A DNA stretch of 64,000 nt from Pseudomonadales bacterium (lineage in GTDB: Bacteria > Pseudomonadota > Gammaproteobacteria > Pseudomonadales > Halieaceae). Shown here piece after piece: positions 1 to 9,130 of this stretch. The stretch covers positions 186,001 to 250,000 of the forward strand of contig JACKNV010000005.1 in the NCBI GenBank assembly GCA_024234735.1. The letters run 5' to 3'. The notes below the pieces were generated by a model. It saw only the letters and a list, made by a program, of their open reading frames with translations, was not told the origin of the DNA and made no database searches. How positions within the stretch are numbered: position 1 is the first letter of the stretch; each line of letters begins with the position of its first letter. The position numbers and the translations under genes are program-made.

Positions 1-1713
1 GTCGACCTCTTCCGGTTCCAGCGGCACGGCGGCGGCCTCGGGGTTGGTAACGGAGCTGACAAAGGCACCGCTCTTGTAACCCTGGGCAAAGCTCAGGTAG
101 AGCATGCCGTCGTCGCTGAAGTTCCAGTTGACGCTGGCCGAGGAGGTGACCTTGTTCCAGTCGTCGTCGGCCTTGGTCTGATAGGGGAAAGCCAGCAGCG
201 AAGTGTCGCCAGTGGCGGCGAACGCACCGAGGTTGGCCGGGCCGTTGGCGGGAATCCCCAGGATCACCGCCTCCTGGGGCGCGAAAATAGCCTGGATTAC
301 CGAGGGTGGCACGCCCAGGGCGCCGGCCAGTACCGCGGTATCGAACTCGGGGTCTTCGTTGTTTACCAGCCCCTGCTTGATGTCCTTCTTGTCATAGGTG
401 TAGCGCGAGCCCACACTCACCGACCACTGCTCGTTGAAGGCGTAGTCGATCTGTGCAAACGCCGCGTAACTGGTGGTTTTGGCCTTCTGGGTGAAGTCTA
501 TGTCGCCATTCAGGAGAATGGCGGTGCCCGGTACCAGGGGCGGGCCGAAGCTGCCGACGAAATTCTCCTTGCGATCGACGTTCTCCTCCATGTAGAACGC
601 GCCCACCAGCCAGTTCAGCTTCTGGTCTCCGGCCGAGGCCAGGCGCAGTTCCTGGCTGAACTGGTCGGAGTTCTCCTTGGCCGCGTCCACCAGGTTGAAC
701 GGCGTGAGGCCCTCGGGCAGGCCGGCGAGATCCTCGGAGTGGTGGTAATCCATTTCCCGGTAGGCGGTGATGGAGGTCAGGGTGGCATCGGCCACGGCCC
801 AGTCCACCCGCAGCAGGCCACCGCTGACCTCCCGGTTCTGGAAGGCATTGGCGGTGGAGGCGCATTTGCGGTTGTCGCCGCCGGTGTACGCCTCGATCAC
901 TTCCGGGTAGAAGCCTGCCAGGCCTATCGGGTCGTGCAGTTCCAGGTTGTTCACGTTGCGGCAGTTGCCGTTGACCTTGTCTTTCGAGTAGTCGGCGCCC
1001 AGCAGGATGCTGAGGTCGGAGTTAGGGTCCCACTGCAACTGGCCGCGGGCGCTGTTGTTGTCCTGGTCCTGGTAGTCGTTGCCGTCGATGACGTTCTTGA
1101 CGTAACCGTCCTGCTGTTTGGTTTGCGCCACCAGCTTGCCCGCCAGGGTGTCGGTGAGCGGGCCGGTGACCAACCCCTGGACCACCCCCAGGTCGCGGTC
1201 GCCGTAGGTGCCGCTGATGCTGCCCTCGAATTCCTGCGAGGGGCGCTTGGTGTACAGGCTGATGGCGCCGCCCACCACGTTCTTGCCGAACAGCGTGCCC
1301 TGGGGGCCACGCAGGATTTCGATGCGCTCCAGGTCGTACAGGTCGGTGGAGGCGCCGCCGGGGCGGCCGATATAGACCTCGTCGACAAAGGTGGCAACCG
1401 CCGCGTCGCTGGCGGCGGAGTCGAGGGTGTTGCCTATCCCCCGGATAAAGTACTGCGGCTCGCCGATGTTGAACTGGGTCATGTTGAAATTGGGCGTTTC
1501 CAGGGCGACATCGCTCATGCCGCTGATCATGCCCTCCCTGACCTGGTCGCCGCTGATGGCGCTGACCGAAACCGGCACGTCCTGCAGGCTTTCGGTGCGT
1601 TTCTGGGCGGTGACGAGCACTTCTTCCAGGGCGGGCGCCTGGGCCTGTGCGAGTGTGGGCAGGGCCAGCATCACGGCGCCGGCCAGGGGAAGTATGCGTG
1701 GGGTGCTGTTCAC
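1..1713 (-). CDS. TonB-dependent receptor (3' end outside window)
   Basis: Outer-membrane beta-barrel receptor for energised uptake of a ligand that cannot be named from sequence. The 571 visible residues begin at a GTG preceded by GGAGG 8 nt upstream and start with a signal peptide ending ALAQAQA. A TonB-box-like EEVLVTAQKR follows, then a plug domain with the usual IRGIGN and RIEILRGPQGTLFGKN segments, then beta-barrel strands. Receptors of this type run to about 750-800 residues, so roughly a quarter, including the C-terminal barrel strand, lies off the window. This subfamily, with QDVPVSVSAISG after the TonB box, is abundant in marine bacteria and sphingomonads using hydrophobic or aromatic substrates. 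It is divergent from the double HxlR regulator, and its promoter region carries AATAG half-sites. Confidence 0.93.
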   Translation of the reverse strand, partial: MNSTPRILPLAGAVMLALPTLAQAQAPALEEVLVTAQKRTESLQDVPVSVSAISGDQVREGMISGMSDVALETPNFNMTQFNIGEPQYFIRGIGNTLDSAASDAAVATFVDEVYIGRPGGASTDLYDLERIEILRGPQGTLFGKNVVGGAISLYTKRPSQEFEGSISGTYGDRDLGVVQGLVTGPLTDTLAGKLVAQTKQQDGYVKNVIDGNDYQDQDNNSARGQLQWDPNSDLSILLGADYSKDKVNGNCRNVNNLELHDPIGLAGFYPEVIEAYTGGDNRKCASTANAFQNREVSGGLLRVDWAVADATLTSITAYREMDYHHSEDLAGLPEGLTPFNLVDAAKENSDQFSQELRLASAGDQKLNWLVGAFYMEENVDRKENFVGSFGPPLVPGTAILLNGDIDFTQKAKTTSYAAFAQIDYAFNEQWSVSVGSRYTYDKKDIKQGLVNNEDPEFDTAVLAGALGVPPSVIQAIFAPQEAVILGIPANGPANLGAFAATGDTSLLAFPYQTKADDDWNKVTSSASVNWNFSDDGMLYLSFAQGYKSGAFVSSVTNPEAAAVPLEPEEVD

Positions 1714-1754
1714 GAGGGGTGACCTCCAGGTTGAATTTATTATGGTGTGCCAAA

Positions 1755-1781
1755 AATAGTACCAATAGTTCTATTATGCAA
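1755..1781 (-). promoter_or_regulatory. Receptor promoter with clustered AATAG/CTATT half-sites
   Basis: On the minus strand a -35-like TTGCAT (1781-1776) is followed directly by AATAG. In plus-strand terms there are three half-sites: AATAG at 1755-1759, AATAG at 1764-1768 and CTATT at 1771-1775. They lie between the divergent receptor and HxlR-type regulator genes. The same TTGCAT-plus-AATAG arrangement recurs before the SDR gene at 3692. The element is visible; its use as an operator for the neighbouring regulator is inferred. Confidence 0.45.
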
Positions 1782-1857
1782 GTTATAAAACCGGGGTCGG
1801 ACTACCCGGCAGTCCGTCGGTGTCGGGTACAATGCGGCTGCAGACCGGGGAATTCGT

Positions 1858-2820
1858 ATGGGCAAGCTGATTACCAGGGCCAGTTCAATCAATCGCGCGC
1901 TGGACCAGGTGGGGGACAAGTGGTGCCTGCTGATCTTGCAGGAGGTGTTCTGGGGTATCAATTCTTTCAACGACATGCTCGCCGCCACCGGCGTGTCCAA
2001 GGGCGTGCTGGCCGACCGGCTCAAATGGCTGCAGGCGGTGGATTGCCTGCACCGCAAGCCTGACGAAAACGGCGGCAAGCGCATGCGCTACCACCTCACC
2101 CGTAAATCGGTGGAGCTGTATGACAGTGCTCTCATGGCGGTGGCCTGGGAGCGGCGCTTCTTCAACACCCGGGAACTGGACGAAATCACCCTGCGCCACC
2201 AGACCTGCGGACGGTCCTTCCAGCCCGAGCTGCGCTGCCGGGCATGCGGCGACGAGGTGCGGGTGAATGCGGTCAGCTACCAGCCCGGTCCCGGTGCCAC
2301 CGGGGACGAGCGTGACAAGAAGGTGCGCCGGCGCTCCTCCCTGCCGGTGCAGAACGTGCCCAGCCGGCGCAGCCTGTACAAGAACCTGATCAATATCGTG
2401 GGGGACCGCTGGACCGCCAACGTTATCGCGTTGTCGTTTCACGGCCTGACCCGCTTCGATGAGTTTCACCGGGAATTGCCGGTGGCCACCAATATACTCT
2501 CCGACCGCCTGAAGTTTCTGGTGGAGGAGGGCGTATTCAGCCAGGTCGCCTACCAACAGCGGCCCCTGCGTTACGAGTACCGGCTAACGGACAAAGGCGA
2601 GGCCCTGTTCCCCTGGTTTCTCACCCTGCTGCAGTGGGGTGACAGGTGGTGCAGCCCGGACGGGCGGGGCAGACCCATGCACCTGACCCATGTCAGCTGT
2701 GGGCAGGCGCTGGTGGCGCAGGTGCAATGCAGCGCCTGCGGCGGGGTGTTGACAGCACACGAAGTGGACTTCGAACTGGGGCCGGGCGCCGCTATTCCGA
2801 GCGCGGGCGGCGCGGGATAA
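1858..2820 (+). CDS. Tandem double-HxlR transcriptional regulator with two Cys clusters
   Basis: Predicted DNA-binding regulator of 320 residues made of two HxlR-type winged-helix units in one chain. Unit 1 has VGDKW at 18-22 and SKGVLADRLKWL near 47-58. Unit 2 has VGDRW at 181-185 and NILSDRLKFL near 212-221. Each unit is followed by a cysteine cluster of the same spacing, C-x9-C-x2-C (C117, C127, C130 and C281, C291, C294), which could bind metal or sense redox or electrophiles. Normal HxlR proteins are about 110-130 residues and work as dimers, so this looks like an internal duplication forming a covalent pseudo-dimer. The ATG has GGGGAA 6 nt upstream. The 3' end overlaps the convergent DUF1295 gene by 29 bp. 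Targets are unknown; the neighbouring receptor and SDR are candidates. Confidence 0.85.
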   Translation: MGKLITRASSINRALDQVGDKWCLLILQEVFWGINSFNDMLAATGVSKGVLADRLKWLQAVDCLHRKPDENGGKRMRYHLTRKSVELYDSALMAVAWERRFFNTRELDEITLRHQTCGRSFQPELRCRACGDEVRVNAVSYQPGPGATGDERDKKVRRRSSLPVQNVPSRRSLYKNLINIVGDRWTANVIALSFHGLTRFDEFHRELPVATNILSDRLKFLVEEGVFSQVAYQQRPLRYEYRLTDKGEALFPWFLTLLQWGDRWCSPDGRGRPMHLTHVSCGQALVAQVQCSACGGVLTAHEVDFELGPGAAIPSAGGAG

Positions 2821-3592
2821 GCCCGCTGGTGCTGCGCACATATTCCGCGTAGCCGGGCTTCTCCCGGGACAGCTTCTTGTCCAGGGTGGCCTGCCCGGTG
2901 ACGTTGATGACCAGCCAGCTGTACAGCGCGGGGCCGATTATGCCGCACCAGGCCCAAGGCGCTTCCAGGGCGATGAAAAACAACCCCCACCACTGGCAGA
3001 GCTCGCCGAAGTAATTGGGGTGCCGTGTGTAGCGCCACAGGCCCGTGTTCAGTACCTGCCCGCGCCTGGATGGGTCCGCCTTGAAGTGGCTGAGCTGGTA
3101 GTCGCCGACGCTCTCGAAATAAAAGCCCAGGCACCACAGGGCGGTGCCGACAATCGCCAGCGCGCCGATGTCCGCCGCGGCGCCGGTTACCATGGCGATC
3201 TGCTGGGGCAGGGTCAACAGCCAGATCACCACCCCCTGCAGCAGGAAGACCTGGCGCAGACTCAACCAGTAAAACGGCCAGCCCGGTTTCACCCAGCTGC
3301 GCAGGCGGGTATAGCGGGGGTCTTCGCCGTGGCCCCAGTTGCGGTGAACGAGGTAGACGCTCATGCGCACCGCCCAGATCAGTACCAGGACCATGATCAG
3401 CCCGGCAATGGTCCCGCCGCTGTCGGTGAGCCAGTAAGTGGCCAGCAACAGGCCGGCGATGAGCCCCGAGAAGGCCATGTCGATAATGCTGACATCGCGC
3501 AGCGCGATGCTGAGCAGCCACAATGCCAGCACCAGTGCCAGGGTCAGGCCGGCAGTCAGGGCGAGAGTGTGTGCAAACAGGGTCCAGGACAT
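2792..3592 (-). CDS. DUF1295 family integral membrane protein (steroid reductase-like fold)
   Basis: A 266-residue polytopic membrane protein with several hydrophobic helices from the N-terminus onward. The C-terminal half carries WRYTRHPNYFGELCQWWG, the hallmark of the DUF1295/isoprenylcysteine methyltransferase/steroid 5-alpha-reductase group, whose C-terminal helices bind NADPH or SAM. Members are annotated as putative steroid or fatty-chain reductases, but the reaction is rarely proven. It is divergent from the SDR at 3692, sharing a 99-bp intergenic region with AATAG repeats, and converges on the double-HxlR gene. A role in redox modification of a hydrophobic substrate imported by the nearby receptor would fit but is inferred. 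Confidence 0.85.
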   Translation of the reverse strand: MSWTLFAHTLALTAGLTLALVLALWLLSIALRDVSIIDMAFSGLIAGLLLATYWLTDSGGTIAGLIMVLVLIWAVRMSVYLVHRNWGHGEDPRYTRLRSWVKPGWPFYWLSLRQVFLLQGVVIWLLTLPQQIAMVTGAAADIGALAIVGTALWCLGFYFESVGDYQLSHFKADPSRRGQVLNTGLWRYTRHPNYFGELCQWWGLFFIALEAPWAWCGIIGPALYSWLVINVTGQATLDKKLSREKPGYAEYVRSTSGLIPRRPRSE

Positions 3593-3641
3593 TTTTGTTC
3601 TCCGCGAGGCTTGACCGGGATTATAGGCGGGCTATGCTGTC

Positions 3642-3675
3642 CTATTCAATTGCATAAATAGACTAAAAATAGACT
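3642..3675 (+). promoter_or_regulatory. Shared promoter with AATAG repeats upstream of the SDR gene
   Basis: CTATT (3642-3646) is followed by a -35-like TTGCAT (3650-3655) and two exact copies of AAATAGACT at 3656-3664 and 3667-3675. The copies repeat every 11 bp, about one helical turn. The TTGCATA(A)ATAGA core matches the receptor promoter at 1781-1770 on the other strand. It lies between the divergent DUF1295 and SDR genes, so one regulator could control both. Function as an operator is inferred. Confidence 0.45.
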
Positions 3676-3691
3676 GATCGGAAGGTGGCGT

Positions 3692-4582
3692 ATGGACAAC
3701 AGTGGATTGCTGCAGGGGCGGGTGGCGATCGTCACCGGAGCGGGCAAGGGCCTGGGGCGGGCCTGGGCTCTGCAACTGGCGGCACAGGGCGCGCGGGTGG
3801 TGGTCAACAATCGCAGCCGGGCGGCGGATGCCGGCCCGCGCTCGGCGGACGCGGTGGTGACGGAGATACAGTGCGCCGGAGGCGAGGCAGTGGCCAACCA
3901 CGACAGCGTGGAGGCCGCGGATACCGGCTCGCGCCTGGTCGAGCAGGCGCTGCAACACTTCGGCCGGCTGGATATCGTGGTGGCCAACGCCGGGATCGAC
4001 TGCGCCGCCAGCTTCCACAAGCTCGCGCTGGCAGACTTCGAGCGGGTGATGGAGGTGAACTTTCACGGCGTGGCGCGCCTTTTACACGCCGCCTGGCCGG
4101 TGTTGCGCGCGCAAACCTACGGCAGGGTGCTGGTGTCGGGCTCCACCGCAGGGCTCTATGGCAATCACGGCCAGGCGGCCTATGCATCGGCCAAGGCCGC
4201 CCTGCAGGGGCTGGTGAAAACCCTGGCGATAGAGGGCCGCTCGCGCGGCGTACTGGTCAACCTGCTGGCGCCCTATGCGGTCACCCAACTGACCCACGGC
4301 GCCTTTCCCGCCGCGCAGGTGGCGCAGTTTTCCGCAGAGGCGGTAGCGCCCCTGGTGGCCTGGCTGGTTACGGAGCATTGTCGGTTGACGGGCCAGGTCA
4401 TCATCGCCGGCGCTGGGGGTTTTCGGCAGGTGCGGACTCTTGAGAGCGACACGCTTGTTATTGGAGACGATATCCCGGACGCGCTGGAACGCCTGCAACT
4501 CCTCGCATGCTCCCAGGCGCCGGAGTCCGCCAGTGCCGAATTCGAGAATTTCAGCCGGTCGATGGCGAATACACCGGAGTAG
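3692..4582 (+). CDS. SDR family NAD(P)-dependent oxidoreductase with C-terminal extension
   Basis: Classical short-chain dehydrogenase: cofactor motif TGAGKGLG (15-22), NAG (99-101), catalytic Ser in LVSGST and YASAK (Y164, K168). The N-terminus resembles the dehydrogenase unit of peroxisomal multifunctional enzyme type 2 (HSD17B4-like), which oxidises 3-hydroxyacyl-CoAs or steroid alcohols. Classical SDRs are about 250 residues; this one is 296, with a non-conserved tail after the Rossmann core. The ATG has GGAAGG about 9 nt upstream. Promoter elements suggest co-regulation with the TonB receptor. The substrate is not determinable; a hydroxysteroid or hydroxyacyl-CoA is most likely. Confidence 0.85.
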   Translation: MDNSGLLQGRVAIVTGAGKGLGRAWALQLAAQGARVVVNNRSRAADAGPRSADAVVTEIQCAGGEAVANHDSVEAADTGSRLVEQALQHFGRLDIVVANAGIDCAASFHKLALADFERVMEVNFHGVARLLHAAWPVLRAQTYGRVLVSGSTAGLYGNHGQAAYASAKAALQGLVKTLAIEGRSRGVLVNLLAPYAVTQLTHGAFPAAQVAQFSAEAVAPLVAWLVTEHCRLTGQVIIAGAGGFRQVRTLESDTLVIGDDIPDALERLQLLACSQAPESASAEFENFSRSMANTPE

Positions 4583-4741
4583 TTGCGGGCCACCTTTGAC
4601 GCCGCAGTAGCGGGCCGCGGTCAATGATATCGACCGTCCCGGGGCCTGGCCTGCCAGCCGGTTTACAAGCTTCGGCCCGGGTGCCACACTGGCGCGCTGG
4701 CCACCCCCTTCCGAAAAACAACAAGGAACAAGCATCTCGCC

Positions 4742-5935
4742 ATGCAACCCATAACAGCCTGTACACGGGATATCCATGGATGGTTACTCTGGTTGTGTCT
4801 TGCATTGCTCGCCGCACTGTGTGCGGGCTGTGGCGGATCGAACGAGCAGGCCGTTGAACCGCCACCGCTGCCGGTGACAGTGCTGACTGTCGTCGCTGCA
4901 AACGTCCCTGTATCCCAGGTCTTTGTCGCCCAGACCCAGAGCTCCCAGGCGGTCAACATCCAGGCCCGCGTCTCGGGGTTTCTGGACAGGCGGGTTTACC
5001 GGGAAGGGGCAATGGTCAAGGCGGGGCAGATCCTCTTTGAAATGGACAAGAAACCGTTCCAGGCGCAGGTGGACGGCGCCGCGGCGGCACTGCAGCGACA
5101 CCAGGCCGCCCTGGAGGTGGCCGAGGCCAACCTGGCGCGGGTCAAACCACTGGTGGAACAGAATGCACTGTCGCAGAAAGAGCTCGATGATGCCAAGGGG
5201 CAGTATGAACAGGCGGCGGCTGCGGTAGCCCAGTCGAAAGCGCAGCTCGAAGCGGCCCAACTGGATCTTTCCTACGCCACGATCCGCTCACCGGTGGACG
5301 GTGTGAGCAGCTTTGCGGCGGTGGCCGATGGCACCTACCTCGATGCCCAGAACGCCCAGCTGACCACTGTATCGGTGCTGTCACCGATGTGGATCAATTT
5401 CAGCCTGTCCGAAAACGAGCTGAACCGGATGCGCCGCGAGCGCAGCAAGGGCCTGGTCGAAGTCCCGAAAAACGGCCAGTTCGATGTGGAAATCGAGCTG
5501 GTTGACGGCTCGGTGTTTCCCCACAAGGGCAAGATCACCTTCGCCGACCCTTCCTTCAACGCGGATACGGGCACATTCCTGATCCGGGCCGTGGTGGACA
5601 ACCCCGAGGGTATCCTGCGACCCAACCAGTACGTACGCACCCGGGTGATGGGCGCGATCCGGCCCAATGCCATCATGATTCCGCAACGGGCAGTGCAGTT
5701 GAACTCCCAGGGCCACTACGTCTGGGTAGTGGACAGCGATGACAAGGTGGAACTCCGGCCGGTGATCGTCGGCGACTGGGATGGCGACAACTGGGTGATC
5801 GACCAGGGGCTTTCCAGCGGCGACCGGGTGGTGGTCGACGGCAGTCAGCGGCTGGCTGTCGGCAAATCGGTCACTGTTACCCAGATGAACTCGAACGCCG
5901 GCAGCGGGTCTTCTGACCCGTCCAATGGCCACTGA
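4742..5935 (+). CDS. RND efflux periplasmic adaptor lipoprotein (MexE/AcrA-like)
   Basis: Membrane fusion protein of a tripartite drug efflux pump, anchored in the inner membrane by lipidation. The N-terminus has a hydrophobic stretch ending in the lipobox LCAGC with the acceptor Cys at 30. Barrel-sandwich (IQARVSGFLDRRVYREG), alpha-helical hairpin (roughly 110-190, Ala/Gln-rich) and beta-barrel segments follow in the expected order; 397 residues is normal. It is first in a three-gene operon with the pump 17 bp downstream. Start ATG has AAGGA about 12 nt upstream. Substrates cannot be read from the sequence. No regulator gene sits beside the operon. Confidence 0.95.
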   Translation: MQPITACTRDIHGWLLWLCLALLAALCAGCGGSNEQAVEPPPLPVTVLTVVAANVPVSQVFVAQTQSSQAVNIQARVSGFLDRRVYREGAMVKAGQILFEMDKKPFQAQVDGAAAALQRHQAALEVAEANLARVKPLVEQNALSQKELDDAKGQYEQAAAAVAQSKAQLEAAQLDLSYATIRSPVDGVSSFAAVADGTYLDAQNAQLTTVSVLSPMWINFSLSENELNRMRRERSKGLVEVPKNGQFDVEIELVDGSVFPHKGKITFADPSFNADTGTFLIRAVVDNPEGILRPNQYVRTRVMGAIRPNAIMIPQRAVQLNSQGHYVWVVDSDDKVELRPVIVGDWDGDNWVIDQGLSSGDRVVVDGSQRLAVGKSVTVTQMNSNAGSGSSDPSNGH

Positions 5936-5952
5936 CGGACACAGCCCCTGCC

Positions 5953-8900
5953 ATGTTCTCGCGTTTTTTCATCGAGCGGCCGATTTTTGCCACCGTCCTC
6001 GCCCTGATTCTCTGCCTTGCCGGGCTGGTCGCCATGAGCGTACTGCCGGTACAGCAGTATCCCACCATTACCCCGGTGCAGGTGAACATCTCGGCGACCT
6101 ATCCCGGCGCTGACTCCCAGACCCTGGCCCAGTCGGTGGCATCGCCGATCGAGGCGCAGATCAACGGTGTCGACAACATGCTGTACATGACATCGACCAG
6201 TTCTGCCACCGGCCAATTGACCATGACGGTGTACTTTTCCCTCGACACCGACCCGGACATCGCCCAGGTGCAGGTCCAGAACCGCGTGAACCTCGCCCTG
6301 CCACAACTTCCGGAGGCGGTGACGCAACAGGGCGTTTCGGTACAGAAAAAGTCGTCGTCCATCATGATGTTGATCGGGGTATACGCGGAAGGCGACCGAT
6401 ACAGCAGCGACTACATCGCCAATTACGCCAACGTATATGTGCTGGACGCGCTAAAGCGGGTACCGGGAGCGGGCCAGGCCCAGATCATGGGTGTGCCGGA
6501 CCAGGCCATGCGCGTGTGGATGAACCCCGACCGGATGGCGTCCCTCGGTGTCACCACCACCGATATCGCCAATGCCATCAACAAACAGAATGCACTGTTC
6601 GGCGCCGGCCAGATCGGCCAGCAGCCCACTGACGGCCCGGTGCAACTCACCCTGCCGGTTATTACCCAGGAGCCGTTCTCCGACCCGGCGCAATACGAGC
6701 AGATCATCCTGCGAGCAAGCCAGCAGGGCAGTGCCATTGTCCGGGTTGGCGATGTCGCCCGGGTGGAGGTGGGGTTGAAGCAGTACATCGTCAACTCCAA
6801 GCTGAACGACAGGCCGGCAACCTTCATCGCCGTCTACCTGCAACCCGGCGCCAACGGCCTGGACGTTTCCGCGGGAGTCAGGGAAACCCTGCAGGCACTC
6901 GAGTCGCGGTTCCCGGAGGGGCTGAAGTACACCATCGCGCTGGATACCAATGACTTTATCAAGCTGTCCATAGAAGAGGTCATCCACACGCTGATCGAGG
7001 CGCTGATCCTGGTGGTGCTTGTGGTGTACCTGTTCCTGCAGAGCATGCGCACCACGCTTATCTGCGCGGTGGCAATCATCGTCTCCCTGGTCACGACGTT
7101 CGCGGGCATGCTGGCACTGGGATTTTCAGTCAACCTGATCACGCTGTTCGGGCTAGTCCTGGCAATTGGCATGGTGGTCGACGATGCCATCGTGGTGGTC
7201 GAGAACGTCGAGCGCAATATGCACGATCACGGGTTGCAGCCCAGAGCGGCCACCATCAAGTCCATGGAGGAAATCGGCAGCTCCCTGGTGGCCATTGTGC
7301 TGGTGATGGCATCCGTGTTCATTCCCGCCGCTTTCCTGCCCGGCACCACCGGCCAGTTGTACAAGCAGTTCGCTATCACGATCGTCGTATCCGTGGTGAT
7401 CTCCGGCTTTCTCGCGCTCACCCTCACGCCCGCCATGTGCAGCCTGTTGCTGAAGCACAAGCCGCCGCCCAGCAAAGGGTTTTTCGCCTGGTTCAATCGC
7501 CAGGTGGATGCCACGACCCGCGGCTTCGGGCACGCCGTCGAATTCGTGATCAAACGGGCCGCTGTGGCACTGGCACTGATGGTGTTCTTCCTGTGGAGTA
7601 TCTACCACCTGTTCTCGATCCTGCCTACCAGCTTTGTGCCCAATGAAGACCAGGGTTATGTGATGGCCGCCATCATCATGCCGGAGGCCGCCAGCATCGA
7701 TCGCACCCAGGCCGTGGCCGAGAAAGTGGATGCGATCTTTGCCAACACCCCCGGGGTGGACACGCGCTCGATGATCACCGGTTACAGCCTGCTCGACAGC
7801 GGCTTCAAATCCAACGCAGGCACCTTCTTCGTTACCCTGAAGGATTTTGACGAGCGCTATGGGTCCATCTCCACCGCCGAGAAGGAAAACGCCAAGGCGA
7901 TACTGATGCACCTGGCCGCGGAGGCGCAGGGCATTGATGAAGCCGTGGTGTTCCCGGTACCCCCCCCGCCTATCCCCGGCATCGGCTCCACCGGTGGCGT
8001 GGAGTTCTGGATTCAGGACACCGCCGCGGGCGACCCGGCGAGGCTGGACGACATCACCCAGAAGTTCCTGCAGGAGGCCCACGCCCGGCCGGAACTGTCG
8101 CGGGTCACGTCCACGTTCCGGGCAGACACCCAGCAGCTGCGGGTGAATGTAGACCGCGACAAGGCCACCCTGATCGGGGTGCCGGTGGAAGACGTCTACA
8201 GCGCCATTCAGGCGCAATTCGGTTCGCTGACGGTGAGTCAGTTCAACCAGTTCAGCCGGGTCTGGTGGGTGGTGTTGCAGTCCGATGCGAAGTACCGGCA
8301 GAGCCCCGACGACCTGACCCGCCTGTACACGCGGTCCAATCGCGGCGTTATGGTGCCGCTGTCGGCGCTGGTCACCATGCAGTGGGTCGCCGGGCCCGAC
8401 ATGCTGCCTCACTTCAACGGTTTTCCCGCGGCCAAGGTGATAGCCAACCCCGCGCCGGGCTACAGTTCCGGGCAGGCCATGAATGCCCTGGAGGAAGTGG
8501 CCGCGAAGGTGCTGACCCAGGATTACACCTACGCCTGGTCAGGTACCGCCTATGAGGAACAGAAGTCCGGCAGCGCCTCGATGATCGTATTTGTATTCGG
8601 GCTGATAGTGGTGTTCCTGGTACTGGCTGCACAGTATGAATCCTGGACGCTGCCGGGCGCAGTCATGTCGGCCGTGCCCTTCGGCATACTGGGCGCCCTG
8701 CTCACGATCTGGGCGCGGGGTATCGAGAATGATGTTTACTTCCAGATCGGCCTGCTGGTACTGATCGGGCTGGGGGCGAAAAACGCCCTGTTGCGGGTGT
8801 CGGCGGCGGTGGAGTTCCGGCAACAGGGCAAGTCCATAATGGAAGCCACCGTGCTGGCCGGCGAGCAGCGCCTGCGCCCCATTATCATGACGTCCCTGGC

Positions 8901-9129
8901 CTTCGCCGCCGGCTGCCTGCCGCTGGCGCTGGCGCTGGGCGCCGGCGCCAATGCCAGGCACTCAATCGGCACGGGCATTATTGGCGGCATGATCGGGGAG
9001 ACCACGTTGGCAATGTTGTATGTGCCGTTGCTGTTTTACCTGTTCGACCGGTTTGCCGAACGCAAAAAACACCCGGTTGCGGAGAACCCTGTCCCCGACG
9101 CCGCCAAACCCAGAGAGAGTGCCGACTGA
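5953..9129 (+). CDS. RND efflux pump inner-membrane transporter (HAE1 family)
   Basis: Proton-driven multidrug exporter of 1058 residues, the length of AcrB/MexF. It starts MFSRFFIERPIFATV, typical of HAE1. The proton-relay residues are present: the Asp pair in GMVVDDAIVVVEN (about 408-409) in TM4 and Lys in GLGAKNALL (about 943) in TM10. Two large periplasmic loops separate the 12 expected helices, and the second half repeats the first. It lies between the adaptor and channel genes, and its stop is 1 nt before the channel's ATG. All key residues seem intact, so the pump should work. Confidence 0.96.
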   Translation: MFSRFFIERPIFATVLALILCLAGLVAMSVLPVQQYPTITPVQVNISATYPGADSQTLAQSVASPIEAQINGVDNMLYMTSTSSATGQLTMTVYFSLDTDPDIAQVQVQNRVNLALPQLPEAVTQQGVSVQKKSSSIMMLIGVYAEGDRYSSDYIANYANVYVLDALKRVPGAGQAQIMGVPDQAMRVWMNPDRMASLGVTTTDIANAINKQNALFGAGQIGQQPTDGPVQLTLPVITQEPFSDPAQYEQIILRASQQGSAIVRVGDVARVEVGLKQYIVNSKLNDRPATFIAVYLQPGANGLDVSAGVRETLQALESRFPEGLKYTIALDTNDFIKLSIEEVIHTLIEALILVVLVVYLFLQSMRTTLICAVAIIVSLVTTFAGMLALGFSVNLITLFGLVLAIGMVVDDAIVVVENVERNMHDHGLQPRAATIKSMEEIGSSLVAIVLVMASVFIPAAFLPGTTGQLYKQFAITIVVSVVISGFLALTLTPAMCSLLLKHKPPPSKGFFAWFNRQVDATTRGFGHAVEFVIKRAAVALALMVFFLWSIYHLFSILPTSFVPNEDQGYVMAAIIMPEAASIDRTQAVAEKVDAIFANTPGVDTRSMITGYSLLDSGFKSNAGTFFVTLKDFDERYGSISTAEKENAKAILMHLAAEAQGIDEAVVFPVPPPPIPGIGSTGGVEFWIQDTAAGDPARLDDITQKFLQEAHARPELSRVTSTFRADTQQLRVNVDRDKATLIGVPVEDVYSAIQAQFGSLTVSQFNQFSRVWWVVLQSDAKYRQSPDDLTRLYTRSNRGVMVPLSALVTMQWVAGPDMLPHFNGFPAAKVIANPAPGYSSGQAMNALEEVAAKVLTQDYTYAWSGTAYEEQKSGSASMIVFVFGLIVVFLVLAAQYESWTLPGAVMSAVPFGILGALLTIWARGIENDVYFQIGLLVLIGLGAKNALLRVSAAVEFRQQGKSIMEATVLAGEQRLRPIIMTSLAFAAGCLPLALALGAGANARHSIGTGIIGGMIGETTLAMLYVPLLFYLFDRFAERKKHPVAENPVPDAAKPRESAD

Positions 9130-9130
9130 C

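Noticed and set aside
7153..8412. Long open frame on the minus strand inside the RND pump gene (419 codons)
   Set aside because: It is the antisense shadow of a GC-rich gene with all RND motifs on the plus strand; its product is low-complexity His/Gln/Arg-rich with no domain.
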